From the NCBI GenBank assembly GCA_039090855.1, contig CM076999.1, positions 119,287,072 to 119,351,071 of the forward strand: a stretch of DNA of 64,000 bases. Direction: 5' to 3'. Both the position numbers and the translations under genes were made by a program. The stretch comes from Macrothele yani (Eukaryota; Arthropoda; Arachnida; Araneae; Macrothelidae). Positions 28,445 through 40,114 of this stretch are shown piece by piece; position 1 is the stretch's first letter; each line of letters starts with the position of its first letter. The notes under the pieces are model-generated. The model did no database searches, was not told the origin of the DNA, and saw only the letters and a program-made list of their open reading frames with translations.

Positions 28445-31100
28445 GTATGTGAGCTACATTTCTGTGAGACTGACATTGTTAGAGAGTCTTCTTCTTATGA
28501 CGAGAAATGTGGGAAATTAATAACAGCTCCATTGGCACACCCAAAATTAAGGGATGGTGCTGTTCCATCCCAGTTTCCAGGATGTCCGGATTACATGTCC
28601 AAAGCGGACACATCTAGGGAAGGTCCTGATGAAAAAAGAGCCAGAATTGAAATGGAAACTCTTCAGCGAGCAGTTCAAGAAAGCATTGAAAGTAAAGCAT
28701 TGTATGATAAGAAAAAGGCATGCAACAATTTATGTGAACTTAAAAAGCATTTACAATCAACAAAAATTTCTAATATTTGGAATGTCGTCATGGATAAACC
28801 AGATCAAGTAGTTTTTCTGGACTTAAAGTTTTCACCTGGCCCTTCTGTGTTAAAATCAGTATGTGTAAATAATGAATTGGATATAATGGCATATGTAGGA
28901 AGTTCACCAATAAAGCACTTGGGTAAGTATAATTTTCCTTTCAAAATTAGAGACATTAATGATGTATCTGACATACTGCAGACGGTCGAGGAATTGCACA
29001 AAGAAAGTAGTGACTCCTCGGTCAGTGATGTGATTAGTGTAATCCAGGAATTATTACTAAATATGCTAAAGGTGTTACCAGAAGAAAAAGGTGTTGTTAA
29101 TTTTATAACTGAGCAACTCATGCTTATTTCTAACAAAAAACATAATGTAAGATATAATGTTGATTTCTTAATATTTTCAAATTTAGTTTTTTCCATTTCT
29201 CCTCATGCGTATAAATTTTTAAGAAGTTCTGGATATGTTATTTTTCCGCATCCATGTACAATACGAAGAATATGTTCCACATTGAAATTAGATCCTGGAA
29301 GTGAACAATTTGATGAACATTTTTTGTCGTATATGAAACAGAGGTTTGGTATGATAGAATCGAGAGATCACATTGTGTCTCTTATGGTTGATGAAATTCA
29401 CATTAAGTCATGTCTTGATTTCAAGGGGGAAATATTGTAGGGGCTGCCTACAACAGTGAGAAATGTGCTACAACTGCTTTTGTATTTATGGTTCAGAGTT
29501 TTTTGTCAGCCTATAAAGATGTTGCATATATTTTGCCTGTAAGTAAGATAACAGCCGAAGACCTTTTAAGGCTATTAAGAGAGTTATAACAGGTTTAGAA
29601 GGTATTGGTTTTAAGATAATTTGTGTTAGCTCGGATAATAATGCAATCAATGGTAAAGCAATGTCTTTTTTTGCTTCTCCACTAAAACTGAGTATTGTGT
29701 ACATTCATCCCTCTGATGTAAATAGACCTTTGTTTTTTATTTATGACCCTGTTCATATTTTAAAGTCCTTGCGTAATAATTGGTTGAACCAACGTAACCA
29801 TGGCCAGTGTATGTATTACATTGATTTTGATGATCATTCAAAAACTAAGACAGCATCTTTTGATTCCATAAAAAAAATGTATTCTTTAGAACTGGGAAAC
29901 TTGGTAAAATACGCATATGGTGTTACTTTAAAAGCTCTTTCTCCAACAAATTTAGAGAGACAAAATGTTAAGTTAGTTTTGCAAATTTTCAATGAACATG
30001 TAATTGAAGGTTTGATACAGTTTGGAGAAAAAAATGAATTGCCCCATTTTAGAGAGACTTCAGAGTACATAAGGATTATTTATACATGGTGGTCAATAAT
30101 GAACGTTAAAAGCTTATTTAAGGGGGAACACAAAAGAGATAAGTTCATGGAGCCACTCACTAACAGTGACAATGACGTAAAATACCAGTTCTTAAGCAAA
30201 TTTCTGGACTGGGTTAACCAGTGGATTAATGCAAAGTATTCAACTGGGGTATTGACAAGGGAAACTTTTACATCTCTCAGACATACAACTCTTGCTGTGT
30301 TAGAGTTAGTAACATACTGTATAGAAGAGTTGAAATTTTCTTTTATATTAACAGGGAAAATTCAGACTGATGCTTTGGAGTATCGTTTTGGTAAGTTTCG
30401 CCAGCTTGCTGGCTCTCAGTTTGCTATTTCATTACGTCAGGTTTTTGAGACTGAATGCAAGTTACGTTTGCAAACCGTAGCTCCCTTAAAAATTAAGTCA
30501 GCAAAGTATGGTGACTTAAATATTGATCTGGAGCAAAAAGAATTGACCAATACAGTAAATTTCAATGAAGATACAACTCTTTCTGGATTTGATAGAATTG
30601 ATGTAAATAGAAAAGATGTGCATGCTGTTCAGCATTTACTTCCAGTTCTTACATACGTAGCTGGTTATTGTGCTCACACAACTATTAAAAAACTAAAATG
30701 CAATTCTTGTAAAATGTACCTTGTAATAGATAATACTGTTAATTTTTGTCAGTATAAACTAACAGAAAAAATGGATAGAGGAGGGCTTCTATATCCCCAT
30801 CCTGAAGTATTAGATATTGTAGTGCATACATATGTTATCGTACAAAAACTTGTTTCGGCTGATTTTGAAAATCTGTTTTTAAAGGTCAGAAACCAAAGGC
30901 AACTTCTTTTGGATTTGACAAAAGATGTGCTAAACAAAAAAGAAATATGTTTAGGTGTAGATTGCTCTGAAGGTCATGGTATTGAAGTTGTAACAAAATA
31001 TATTATCATGGCTGCCACAAATACATTTCTTAATAATTACTGTAAAAGTAAAAGTGACAGAAATGAAAAGCAGGATAAAAAAGGAAACTTCAAACCTTAA
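28445..31100 (+). pseudogene. P-element-like transposase, exon 2, two frameshifts
   Basis: VCELHFCETDI gives the last zinc ligands (C, H) of a THAP domain begun at 19393. The frame runs to 29440 through SLMVDEIHIKSCLDFKG (first catalytic Asp of the RNase H-like core). It loses one base in a G-run near 29428, continues in another frame (about 29430-29590) and shifts again before 29600. The final frame to 31100 contains CVSSDNNAING, FFIYDPVHILKSLRNNWLNQ, the helical insertion region and LTYVAGYCAHTTIKKLKCNS. This order matches P-element and THAP9 transposases. Both frameshifts look recent, because the rest is well preserved. No 31-bp-type TIR or 8-bp duplication was identified, so it could be a degraded element or a former host gene. 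Confidence 0.85.
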
Positions 31101-31189
31101 AAAAATAGTTTGAAAGAAAAATTGTAGAATACTTAAATGTTCAGTGAAAATAATTTTGAAAAGAAATCATTGTTATTTTTTACCGTATC

Positions 31190-32350
31190 TTGAAAATTTC
31201 ATTTAGAACTTCATGCTCCACCAATCTTGAAATATTGCTTTTCCTAAGGAACTTTTCAATGAACACTACTTTTACATCTGCTGTTAGTGTTTCATGATAT
31301 TTGGTCCTCAAGTGTTCCCCTTTAAAAACTGCTGTCACATTATAAATATTCCACCATGTAATTATAATCTTAATACATTCAGTGTCACCAAAATTTAGTA
31401 TATTATTAATTCATCCAACAGTTAATAAAGCTTCAGCAGTGCTACAGTTGAAAATCTGGAGTATTAATTTCACATTTAATTTTTTTCTTTCTAAATTGGA
31501 AGGACACAAAGCTTTTAATGTTAAACCATAACCATATTTCACAATTTGGCCACTTTCAGTCTCATGTAATTTCTTAACTGAAGTGAAGTCATTGGTCTTC
31601 ATAGAGGACATCAAAATCTGGATAATACATACATTGCCCATTTTTCTGATTCAGCCAGGCACTTCTTTCTCACAGTTTTTATTAAATGAACAGAGTCAAA
31701 AATAAAATGTAATGGCCTTGAACTATCATAATATGGGTATGTATATGACCACACACTTTGTAAAGGAGGATCTGAAAAGAATGCCATTGTTTTTTGGTTT
31801 ATAGAATTGTTGTCAGTCAGTTACAGTTGCAATCCCTTTAAAGCCAATTTCTTCCAAACCAACAATAACTTTTTTTATTTAAAAAAAATGCAAATCAGTT
31901 CTTGTTAAAGTGTGGACAGGAAAATTTTGGGCCACACCTTGAAAGGAAGACCTTTGGTTTTGTACCATGAATACAAAAGTACTGGTTGCAGCACTTGTGT
32001 TATTAAATGCCATTCCAGTCAGATGACCAGCAGCATAATCCTGAGATTAAGCTGGCTCAACAAATGCTAAAATGGGGAAAAAAGTTGTAACAAAATGCTA
32101 AAGATATTTAGCTGTTTTTGTCGCTCGGAAAATCATAACACTAACTGAATTGTTCGCACCAACAATGCTTTGGACATCAGTGGGAAACTAATGCTTATGG
32201 CTTTGGGGGGATGCCATAGATGTCATAGTTGACTCAAGTCTCTGGCGTAATAGTTGACTTAAATCTCTGGTGTAATCAAAATATGGTTTAAAATGAATTT
32301 CATCAATGTATTGTAATAATTTTTCATTTCCCTCTAAACCAGGTTATGTG
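31190..32350 (-). pseudogene. P-element-like transposase fossil, inverted
   Basis: Minus-strand frames give pieces collinear with the neighbouring P-like gene: DEIHFKPYFDYTRDLS (about 32310), VIVGLEEIGFKGIATVTD (31850), SRPLHFIFDSVHLIKTVRK (31710), YGYGLTLKALCPSNLERKK (31520) and TWWNIYNVTAVFKGEH (31340). Many stops and frame changes separate them. It lies tail-to-tail with the copy ending at 31100, about 90 bases away, and is clearly older. No THAP domain was found upstream of it. Confidence 0.78.
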
Positions 32351-32587
32351 TACTTGATGTATCTTAGGAAAAACTATGAAAATTGTTGTCCTTGGACTAA
32401 AACCAAATTTTTAACAAAGTTTCTGTAGGGTACTGGAATGTGGGATAATGATGTATTCATGTTAGATTGTCTCAAGAACCTGTATGTACGGGGGGGGGGG
32501 GGGTTGAATTCAATAAACTAGCAAAAATAATTTAATCTGTGGAGTACCTGTGTGGGGGGCTTCACTGCTGTAAAATAAAGGTAAGGG

Positions 32588-33678
32588 GGCCGTCCATAAA
32601 GTACGTCCGAGATTTTTACTATTTTTAGACACCCCGCCTCCCCTATGTCACATTTTGTCCGATTGTTATCAACCCCCTCCCTAAAAAGTATGTCCTAATT
32701 CCCGCAACCCCCTTTATTTTTGACGACTGTTTCTAGAAGTCCGTTGTGAAACAAAGAAAACATAATTATTCAAAGGAAACATCCATATATATTTACACGT
32801 TTGCTTCAGAAAATGTTTATTATTTAGGCATTAATTTATAAACACGTACATTTTCTTTGTAGCACACTCTTTTGTTTTTCTCTGCATTTCACGTTTATTT
32901 TTTTCCATAGTCTTCCTTCAAGTTCCTTTAGCTTCTGTTTTTTACTGTTAGTTCTTTCGTCTGTACTTCCGTTAACATTCCACTTTGTTCCCTTTTCAGT
33001 AGTCCAAATACATTGGCGTTTAAAATATTGATTTCATCATTCAGAGCTCGTTGTGCTGGTGCTAATCGAAAGAATATTTCTGGCTTAATTTTTGACGAAC
33101 ATGGGTTTTGTTCTTCATTACTTTTTTATTAGAAGTGATAAAAAATATTTTGTGACTCATTTACCTCCCTCCACTTGGTGGGTTACTACACAGCTACCCT
33201 AGGATGCGCAACCCTTCTCAAAACGGCTCGGTCGACAACGCATTTTCCATTATTTATTTTTTTTAACTTGAAGCAACTGATATTTTAGGCATAGAATACA
33301 GAGTGGAGCCCGTGGACGCCTCCTACCCTGAAAATAAATACACATTGCCGACATATTTTTCAGATAAAATATAATTAAGCAATAAATATTGCATTCTCTC
33401 AGTTTATTAAGTTGAAAGAGCTCAATTCTAAAAATCATAAAATATACTTGCAGACTCTCAAAGGACTGCGACCCCCCCCGTTGATATAAAGACATATCTG
33501 CAAACATAATTAAGTTCCAATGTGAACAAACGGGGAGTTTTTTAATAATACGATTCCACTATATTTTAGCCGCTGGATGTCCGAATTACTGAACTTCCCA
33601 CCTCCCCATGTTACATTTGGTCTGGTTGTCAGGAACCCTCTCTCCCCCTGTAATCTTGGACGTACTTTATGGACGGCC
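32588..33678. mobile_element. Nonautonomous DNA transposon with 20-bp TIRs
   Basis: Ends are GGCCGTCCATAAAGTACGTC and its exact reverse complement, 1.09 kb apart. Inside each end lies a related block (left CCTCCCCTATGTCACATTTT near 32639, right CCTCCCCATGTTACATTTGG near 33603) in direct orientation. No transposase is encoded. The target duplication could not be defined and the superfamily is uncertain. The ATAAAGTACGTC-type termini resemble a widespread invertebrate MITE type. Confidence 0.72.
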
Positions 33679-34299
33679 TTTAATTATGTTTGGTTCACTT
33701 ACAAGTTTTTTAATTTCTGTGAAAAATGCATGTATAATATCTAACATTACATGAAATCTATTACTGTTGTTATCATTTGTATTTTATGCCAAACATGCCA
33801 CTTTTTCTTAAATTTCATAAAGAATATTTACATTCTTTATCTGTGATGGGTATGTTGTATTTTCTAGTTCATGAATGGGAACATTTCTTACATATAATAT
33901 GTATCAGCAAATCACTGGTAACTGTGACATAACTATTTCTGTGGTATACTTATTTCACACAAACAAGTTTACAAACATTATGCAGTTTGCTTTTTAAATT
34001 AATACCCAATTTTTTGGTATTTCATCCTCCTTCAAAAGTGATTTTAAGCTATTTAAATCATTAAAGTCCTAATCAAAATATGAAGTTTATGGTGATACCA
34101 ATGTAAAGTACAGAAGTAAGGCTTCATATTCCATTTATCATATTTCATGTCAGCTAGAGTTTCATATCTTTGATATTAATTTGAAAAAAATCTACAACTC
34201 AAGGAGCATAATTGTACCAGAAATTTTTGTCTTCATTCAAGTACTTGTTAATAAACTTTTATTTTAGAACATGAGTGAGGTGAGGAAAACATAGTTTCT
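33679..34299. other. No gene recognised
   Basis: AT-rich noncoding DNA between two transposable elements. Confidence 0.45.
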
Positions 34300-34314
34300 T
34301 TAACGTCTGTCATG

Positions 34315-34537
34315 CCGTCCCGGTGGCGCAGTGGTCTAAGCGATGGCCTCTGATCATTCGTCCGAACGGGGTCCGGGTTCGAATCCCGGTGAGGCATGGA
34401 TGTTGTGTCTGTCTTACGGCACTGGCTCTCTCCCTTCCCTGGAGCCAGTGACCCCAAATTAGGGACGGGCGACCGCTTATAGCCCATTGAGTTGCTCACG
34501 GTGGTCGTTAAACTTCCAATCAAAAAAAAAAAAAAAA
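34315..34537 (+). repeat. tRNA-derived SINE, copy 4
   Basis: Plus-oriented, full-length, with A15 tail. Flanked by a perfect 15-bp duplication TTAACGTCTGTCATG (34300-34314 and 34538-34552). Confidence 0.95.
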
Positions 34538-34712
34538 TTAACGTCTGTCATGGTCATTTAGTTAAAAATTAATTGCTGTGGGTAGCAAAATATAGATACT
34601 GAATCTTTTATTCACTAAAATATGTCAAATTTCACATAATGACTGCAAATAATTTGCTTCCTGTAAAGCATATGTTCAAGTTTATCAGCATCACTGTTAA
34701 ATTTTACTGATG

Positions 34713-35094
34713 CAGCGTTTGAATTACCCAGTGGTCCGCTGGCCGTTGTCCAGTAAAACTTCCGTCGGACCACTAGACTATTGATTTTGCTGGCCCGGAT
34801 GGCTAGTAAGTTGGTTTTTTGTTTTGTTTCTAATTTGTCACAAGTTAAAAAATGAATGTTTTTCTTTTACCTTGCTGTATGGTTTTCTTTTTAGGCTGCA
34901 AACTAATAAGTTTAGAAACAAATATTGTATATAATTCCATTGAAATGATACATTGTTTACTACATATATTGTAAATGTCTTCAATTTTTTTTTTTTTTTT
35001 TTTGTACGGACCAATGAGCATTTTGGTGGACCAGTGGCTTGCAAATTCTAGTGCGTCCACTGGGCCAGTAGATTTATTTCCGATTATAACACTG
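34713..35094. mobile_element. Candidate 382-bp hAT-like MITE
   Basis: The ends CAGCGTTTGAATTAC and, inward from the right, CAGTGTTATAATCGG are similar and of hAT style (CAG(C/T)GTT). CTGATG flanks both sides (34707-34712, 35095-35100), shorter than the 8 bp of hAT. Subterminal GGTCC/TGGCC motifs recur on both arms. A T23 run at about 34987-35003 lies inside. Confidence 0.5.
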
Positions 35095-35109
35095 CTGATG
35101 ACATTACAC

Positions 35110-35465
35110 AAGCTGTTGTAGTAATAAGATTCACTTTAGTAAGAGCTTTGGTCTTAAGAATTTGCATGAGCCACTATTTTTCAAGGTACTCACAAGTTAT
35201 GAATCTTGAAAACATCTCCCATTTGACACTCAACATATTGGCAGAAGAATCCAGCATATTTTAGGTCACCACAGAAAAATTCATGGTGGAGTGGCATATC
35301 AGATGAAGTCTGATTAAATTTATCCAAGACAGTGTTTCCTTTTCTAAATTATTCCTACAGCAGAATTTTGTAAAAAATATCAAAATGTGACCGAAATCTT
35401 GAAAATTTAAAATTTTACATGCCAGAAGTAAGTGACATAAGTTAAATTCGTATTTTTAAATTTAT
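35110..35465. other. No gene recognised
   Basis: AT-rich noncoding DNA. Confidence 0.4.
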
Positions 35466-35643
35466 CTTTGCACGGTTGTTCTCATCAATTACCTGATGAG
35501 ATGTTTAAACTTTGCACGGTTGTTCTCATCAATTACCTAATGAGATGTTTAAATCTTTGCACGGTTGTTCTCATCAGGTTCTCAGGTTTGATGTTCAAAT
35601 AAAATCGTTGTTGATGAGAACAACCGTGCAAAGATTTGAACAT
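35466..35643. repeat. Three direct copies plus one inverted copy: hairpin repeat
   Basis: CTTTGCACGGTTGTTCTCAT starts at 35466, 35510 and 35555 (period 44-45). The inverted form TGATGAGAACAACCGTGCAA lies at 35612. The last direct copy (35545-35576) and the inverted copy (35612-35643) pair over 32 bases with one mismatch, with a loop of about 35 bases. Confidence 0.85.
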
Positions 35644-35649
35644 CGACCA

Positions 35650-36321
35650 CTTACAACCAAGAGGTACGTGAAAGATTTTTCCTTGAATTACATTTGATTA
35701 CCGAGATATATGTTCGCAGTAAATACTAATAACTTCCAACTGAGAAATTGCATTTCACACAAAGGAAATATAACATGCAAAAAGTTCCAACAGTTAAACC
35801 ACCATTAAATGGTTTAAACTGAAAAAGAATAACGTATGTAAAACATGTTTTTAAATCTCGATACATAGTGAAATACGTGCGTATTAAACAATCTTGTTAA
35901 ATTTTTCCTGTTACATTTGTTAATTATGAATTTTAAAATATTTTGTATTGCATATTAAAAGAAGTCACAGAAAGAGAAATTTCTACCTTTGCCTTTGTGT
36001 TTTAAAATCTATTTGTTTTACTCTATATCTCTTGATATCTCATGTATATACAGCCTGACATTTTTTCTAATAAAATTTTCACAAATTTGTTCATTCTGGT
36101 TTGCATTGTTTTTATTGCTTAAGTGTCAAAACGGTTATCACACTCAGAAGATTAAGGAAGGCGACTAGATATATGTTTTAAATTGTTCAAGTAATTATTT
36201 TAATTAGTAAGAGTAATTTCACACTTTGCATAGTGAAAGCAGCTGGCTAAAGCAAAATCAGTAGTTTTCCAAAAGATACTAATCATATTCTTTTTAAATA
36301 TATCAGAAATCTATAGATATG
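35650..36321. other. No gene recognised
   Basis: AT-rich noncoding DNA; nothing supportable. Confidence 0.4.
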
Positions 36322-37064
36322 AGGGCTTGAAAAATATGGGAAAAGTTACATGCCCACATGCCCAGTTGGGCATGTAACTTTTAGGTGTTTATTTACTAGC
36401 TGGGCAAGAAATTATTTACTTGCCCAATTAGTAAAAGCTGGATGCGCAGGAAAATTTATCTTTTAAGATAACAAACCAGAACCCTAATTTGTTTTTAAGT
36501 TAAAAATATGATCTGTTTTAACATGTTTGCACTTCAATTTTAAGGGTCTGTATTACAAATGTTCAATGCACAAAAGTGTGTATATCAATTTTTAATATGA
36601 TGATCCTAAAATTGGTGTGAAATGTTACAAAGATGAAATTGGTGTTTCAGAAATTTAGTGATTCTGCCATGTTCCTTTTATTAAAGTTTTCTCCCTTTGT
36701 CATTAAACATGAGAAACCAGTTACATCAGAGGCATGCATCCTGTTGTTGATTATAAACAAAATTTGTAGCAAAACTACATATGGTTTCCGATTTCTGGGC
36801 GTAAAGCATAACATAATTAAAGATGTGATATTGCTCTTTCTTTGGTACTTCGTAACAATAATACAACTTCCATTAATTATCAATGACATGAAACACAACA
36901 TGTGATGACTATCTTTTTTTTCTTGTGTAGTAGGAAATTTTATTACCAAACTTTTTTACTTTAAAATTTAATTGCCATGCGCAGGCAATTAGATTTTTTA
37001 TTTACCTGCCCAGGCGAATGATTTACATGCCCTGGGCATCTCTGGCATGGTATTTTTAAGCCTT
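36322..37064. mobile_element. Nonautonomous hAT-like element, copy 1
   Basis: Inverted ends AGGGCTTGAAAAATA (left) and AAGGCTTAAAAATAC (inward from right), with internal GCCCA/TGGGC-rich subterminal motifs. It matches 52543-53219 along its length (for example AGAAATTTAGTGATTCTG in both). The flanks AGATATGA / GGATATTG are similar, but not clean duplications. No transposase was found. Confidence 0.65.
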
Positions 37065-37069
37065 GGATA

Positions 37070-38620
37070 TTGTTATTTTTAAAAGAAAAAAAGTACCTGG
37101 ATTGACATGAATCCACATATTGTAGAAACTATGTTCTAAACAAACAAGGTTTTTAAAATACAAGTAGAAATATATACTCGCTTTTTTTTTTTTAAACAGT
37201 TGCTTAAAATGAGAGATCAACTTTTTATTCATTTATCTAGACTTATCTGTTTCCAGACTTTCTGCACTGTGTCTTCACAAGCTACAGCAATAATAACTGG
37301 AACTAATATATCTCATATTATCCGATAACTACTGGAAAGTGTGCTTCCAAACGTGGGGTTGGGTGTCAATTTTTGTATGGGGAAAACTTCTTCAATCCTT
37401 CATAGAATTTATTTTGAAACCAAAATCATAAAAAAGAGGAAAAAACAATCTTTTTCAATAGCTTTAGTAATGACAAAACATTTGTGCAAAATTTTATACC
37501 ATTGCTTTTTATAGTTTCTGAGAAAATGGTACATCGAGTTAGTCAATTTATAATGAGACATGTACATCTTTTAAAATACATCCTATAGTACCAAAACAAT
37601 CTCTTAGATTTATTCAGTACAATAACTGCATGTGCATTTGTCAGGTTCTCAAAAAATATAATAATTATCTGAAAAAATACTTTAAGAAATTATTGGAACA
37701 AATTTCAGATTTTCTTAGAAACGTGTCTTTGAAATTCTTCAAGGAACAGCTAACGGACACATAATCAAATTGTGCTTGTGATACACAAAGAACTACACAA
37801 CCATAATTATATGTACATTGGCAGTTTTGCTGAATACTTCTTAAATCAAATTTCAGGAAATTTCTGCCAATAAGTTACTTGTATTTTTCCAGATAAAAAG
37901 AAATGCTTATATTGTGGATCCAAATAGTTTTGCTTAATGCTACTAATATACTTAATACATTGACAAGGTAACTTTTTTGAAATAGTGCTCTGGAAGACAA
38001 AAATTATAAACTTTACATTTGCTTATCAAAATGAAGTTGTCCAAACACGTAACTAGATGGTACTAAAATTAGGAAAACTTGTTATGTCATTATTGTACGT
38101 TTAATAATGTAGCAATGGCATAATTTTCTTGAAATCTTAATTTATTTGATGCAATCAGTGGATCAAGCAGCAATTCCCTGTATGTATGTTAAAACGTGTT
38201 TTATTGAGCCTTTGGTAATAATTAAAAAACACAGAAAAAAATTCAGTTTTTCTTGACCTTTTTATATATATTAGTGATCACGGATTGCATATAAAATACA
38301 TTTTCACTAAAGGAATTATTTCATTATTAAAATTTTCATAGTCATAAGTTTGCAATGAATGAAAAATCTGATTCCTTAAATATGTCAATCGACATCTTTT
38401 GAAACGACGGCGATACTTCGTAATGGACCCTCAAACTAATCTTTCAAGTACAAGAACGATTTGTTCACAAGTACAGGAATCGTTCGGTTAACTATAAAGA
38501 TACTATAACTTCAAGTGAAACTACGACAACAGTTTATAATTTCGATTATAGAAATGGTTTATCACTTCCAGTGAAATGACAAGGGATGCTTTCATTAAAC
38601 TGACGAATCTGTGTTGCTTA
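37070..38620. other. No gene recognised
   Basis: About 1.5 kb of AT-rich DNA without coding frames or repeat boundaries I can support. Confidence 0.45.
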
Positions 38621-38779
38621 CCCTTTCAAGTCGAAATTATTGCTACGCTAAATTTTACGCTGTAATTTCTTTTTCTTCTGTATTTTAAAAGATTATTAAA
38701 CAAACTTGTTAACTCTGCAGTTATTTGAAAACTAACACACAAGTTCTTATTTAAATGCAGTGAAACTCTAAAAGAACGC

Positions 38780-39020
38780 ACGACCTGGTTAGTTGGTGTA
38801 CGTAAAGACGCGTTCGTTCGCACATCGCCGTAATGCTCCTCTCCGAGACTACGGACTACTCTAGTGACGTCACAAATCGGTGCGCGGGCCTGCTAAGCTA
38901 TTGGGAGGTGATGCCTAAACTCTATTACCTGTGGACGGAAGTCCTACAAGAAAATGACTCTGAGATATATCTAAAGACCTTGAGCCCAACCTTATACCAT
39001 GAGATATATCTAAAGACCTT
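38780..39020 (+). promoter_or_regulatory. Promoter-like CpG-containing region
   Basis: GC-rich stretch with a full CRE (TGACGTCA, 38865-38872) and several CpGs, in otherwise AT-rich DNA 1.1-1.3 kb upstream of the P-like gene at 40115. A 20-bp motif (GAGATATATCTAAAGACCTT) occurs twice, about 39 bases apart, near 38962 and 39001. It may be the promoter of that gene; the evidence is only positional. Confidence 0.35.
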
Positions 39021-39159
39021 GGAAGCTATCGTCTGTTTGCTGTCATTTGACATTGAGGCTGGTGGTGTTTTTCTCTACATTTTGAAGTGTGTGCAATATA
39101 TAAATCTATTAAACATCCCACACATGTGCTTAAAAGTGCATGTTAACTCATAAGGATTA

Positions 39160-40114
39160 CACAAAATAATTTCGGTAAGTAGAAAAGTGAATTTTTTTTT
39201 GTCTGTAAATGGGTTTAGAGTTGTAGCACATTTAGGCCTGAACGTTACTTCACTGTCTGTGCTTGTCAGTTATTTGATAAGAAACTGTTAGTTACAAAGA
39301 ATGGAAGGAACTTTTTTTATTTCCGTGGATTGGACTCTTGTGGTGCTCTTATTTTATTCTAATTGCAGCTAATAAACTATTTTCATTTACCCTAGCGACG
39401 TGCCTCACTCAGGCAGTCGAACACCACGTTGTTGCATATTGTTTTGAAGTTTTCAAAGTGTAATACGTTTTAGTATTGCTTTGACTCAATGGATTTACGG
39501 GATAGTTAGATTTTAATTAAATTCACAATATTTCGAACCAAAGCGATAATTTTTATATCTTGTGCAGTTTTTTTTTTTCACGAAATGCTGACTGGTTAGA
39601 CATAGCAACATACATATAACTGAATAAAGTTCAACGATTGCCTTCAGTTTGAACAAATGTTTTATACCATTAACTGTGGTTATACAAATTTAACATTCGT
39701 TTAGCATAGAAAGACTCGATTTAGGATTAATTTTTACTATTTTCCTTAACTTGCAAGACAGTTAACAAGTAGTACTCTAGTGATTTTCCTGCTATATTAT
39801 TTACACTTAAAATTTTGGCTTCATTTTTGGCAGAAATTTTCCATTTTCTGTGACAAACGTGAAATAAGGCAACAGAATGTGTTCTCACATCAGAGAATTT
39901 AAAAACATTTGGTTCTGGTTATAGTGAAAAAATGAACCCTAATTTCTTTATAGACAGTATTTAATGTGTACAGAGATGAAGTAATATTTGGCCTCCTGGG
40001 GTTCATGTTTCTCCTAAGGCCTTTAACAAGTTAAAACAACATTCCTGAATGCTCTTTTTTTTTCTTTTGTAAACAACAGATTGATAAATTGAAGCCCAAA
40101 TACAAGAACAGATC
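39160..40114. other. No gene recognised; possible 5' UTR or intron of the P-like gene
   Basis: AT-rich. A pyrimidine tract followed by GTAAACAACAG occurs just before 40080 and could be a 3' splice site for an exon containing the ATG at 40115. Confidence 0.35.
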
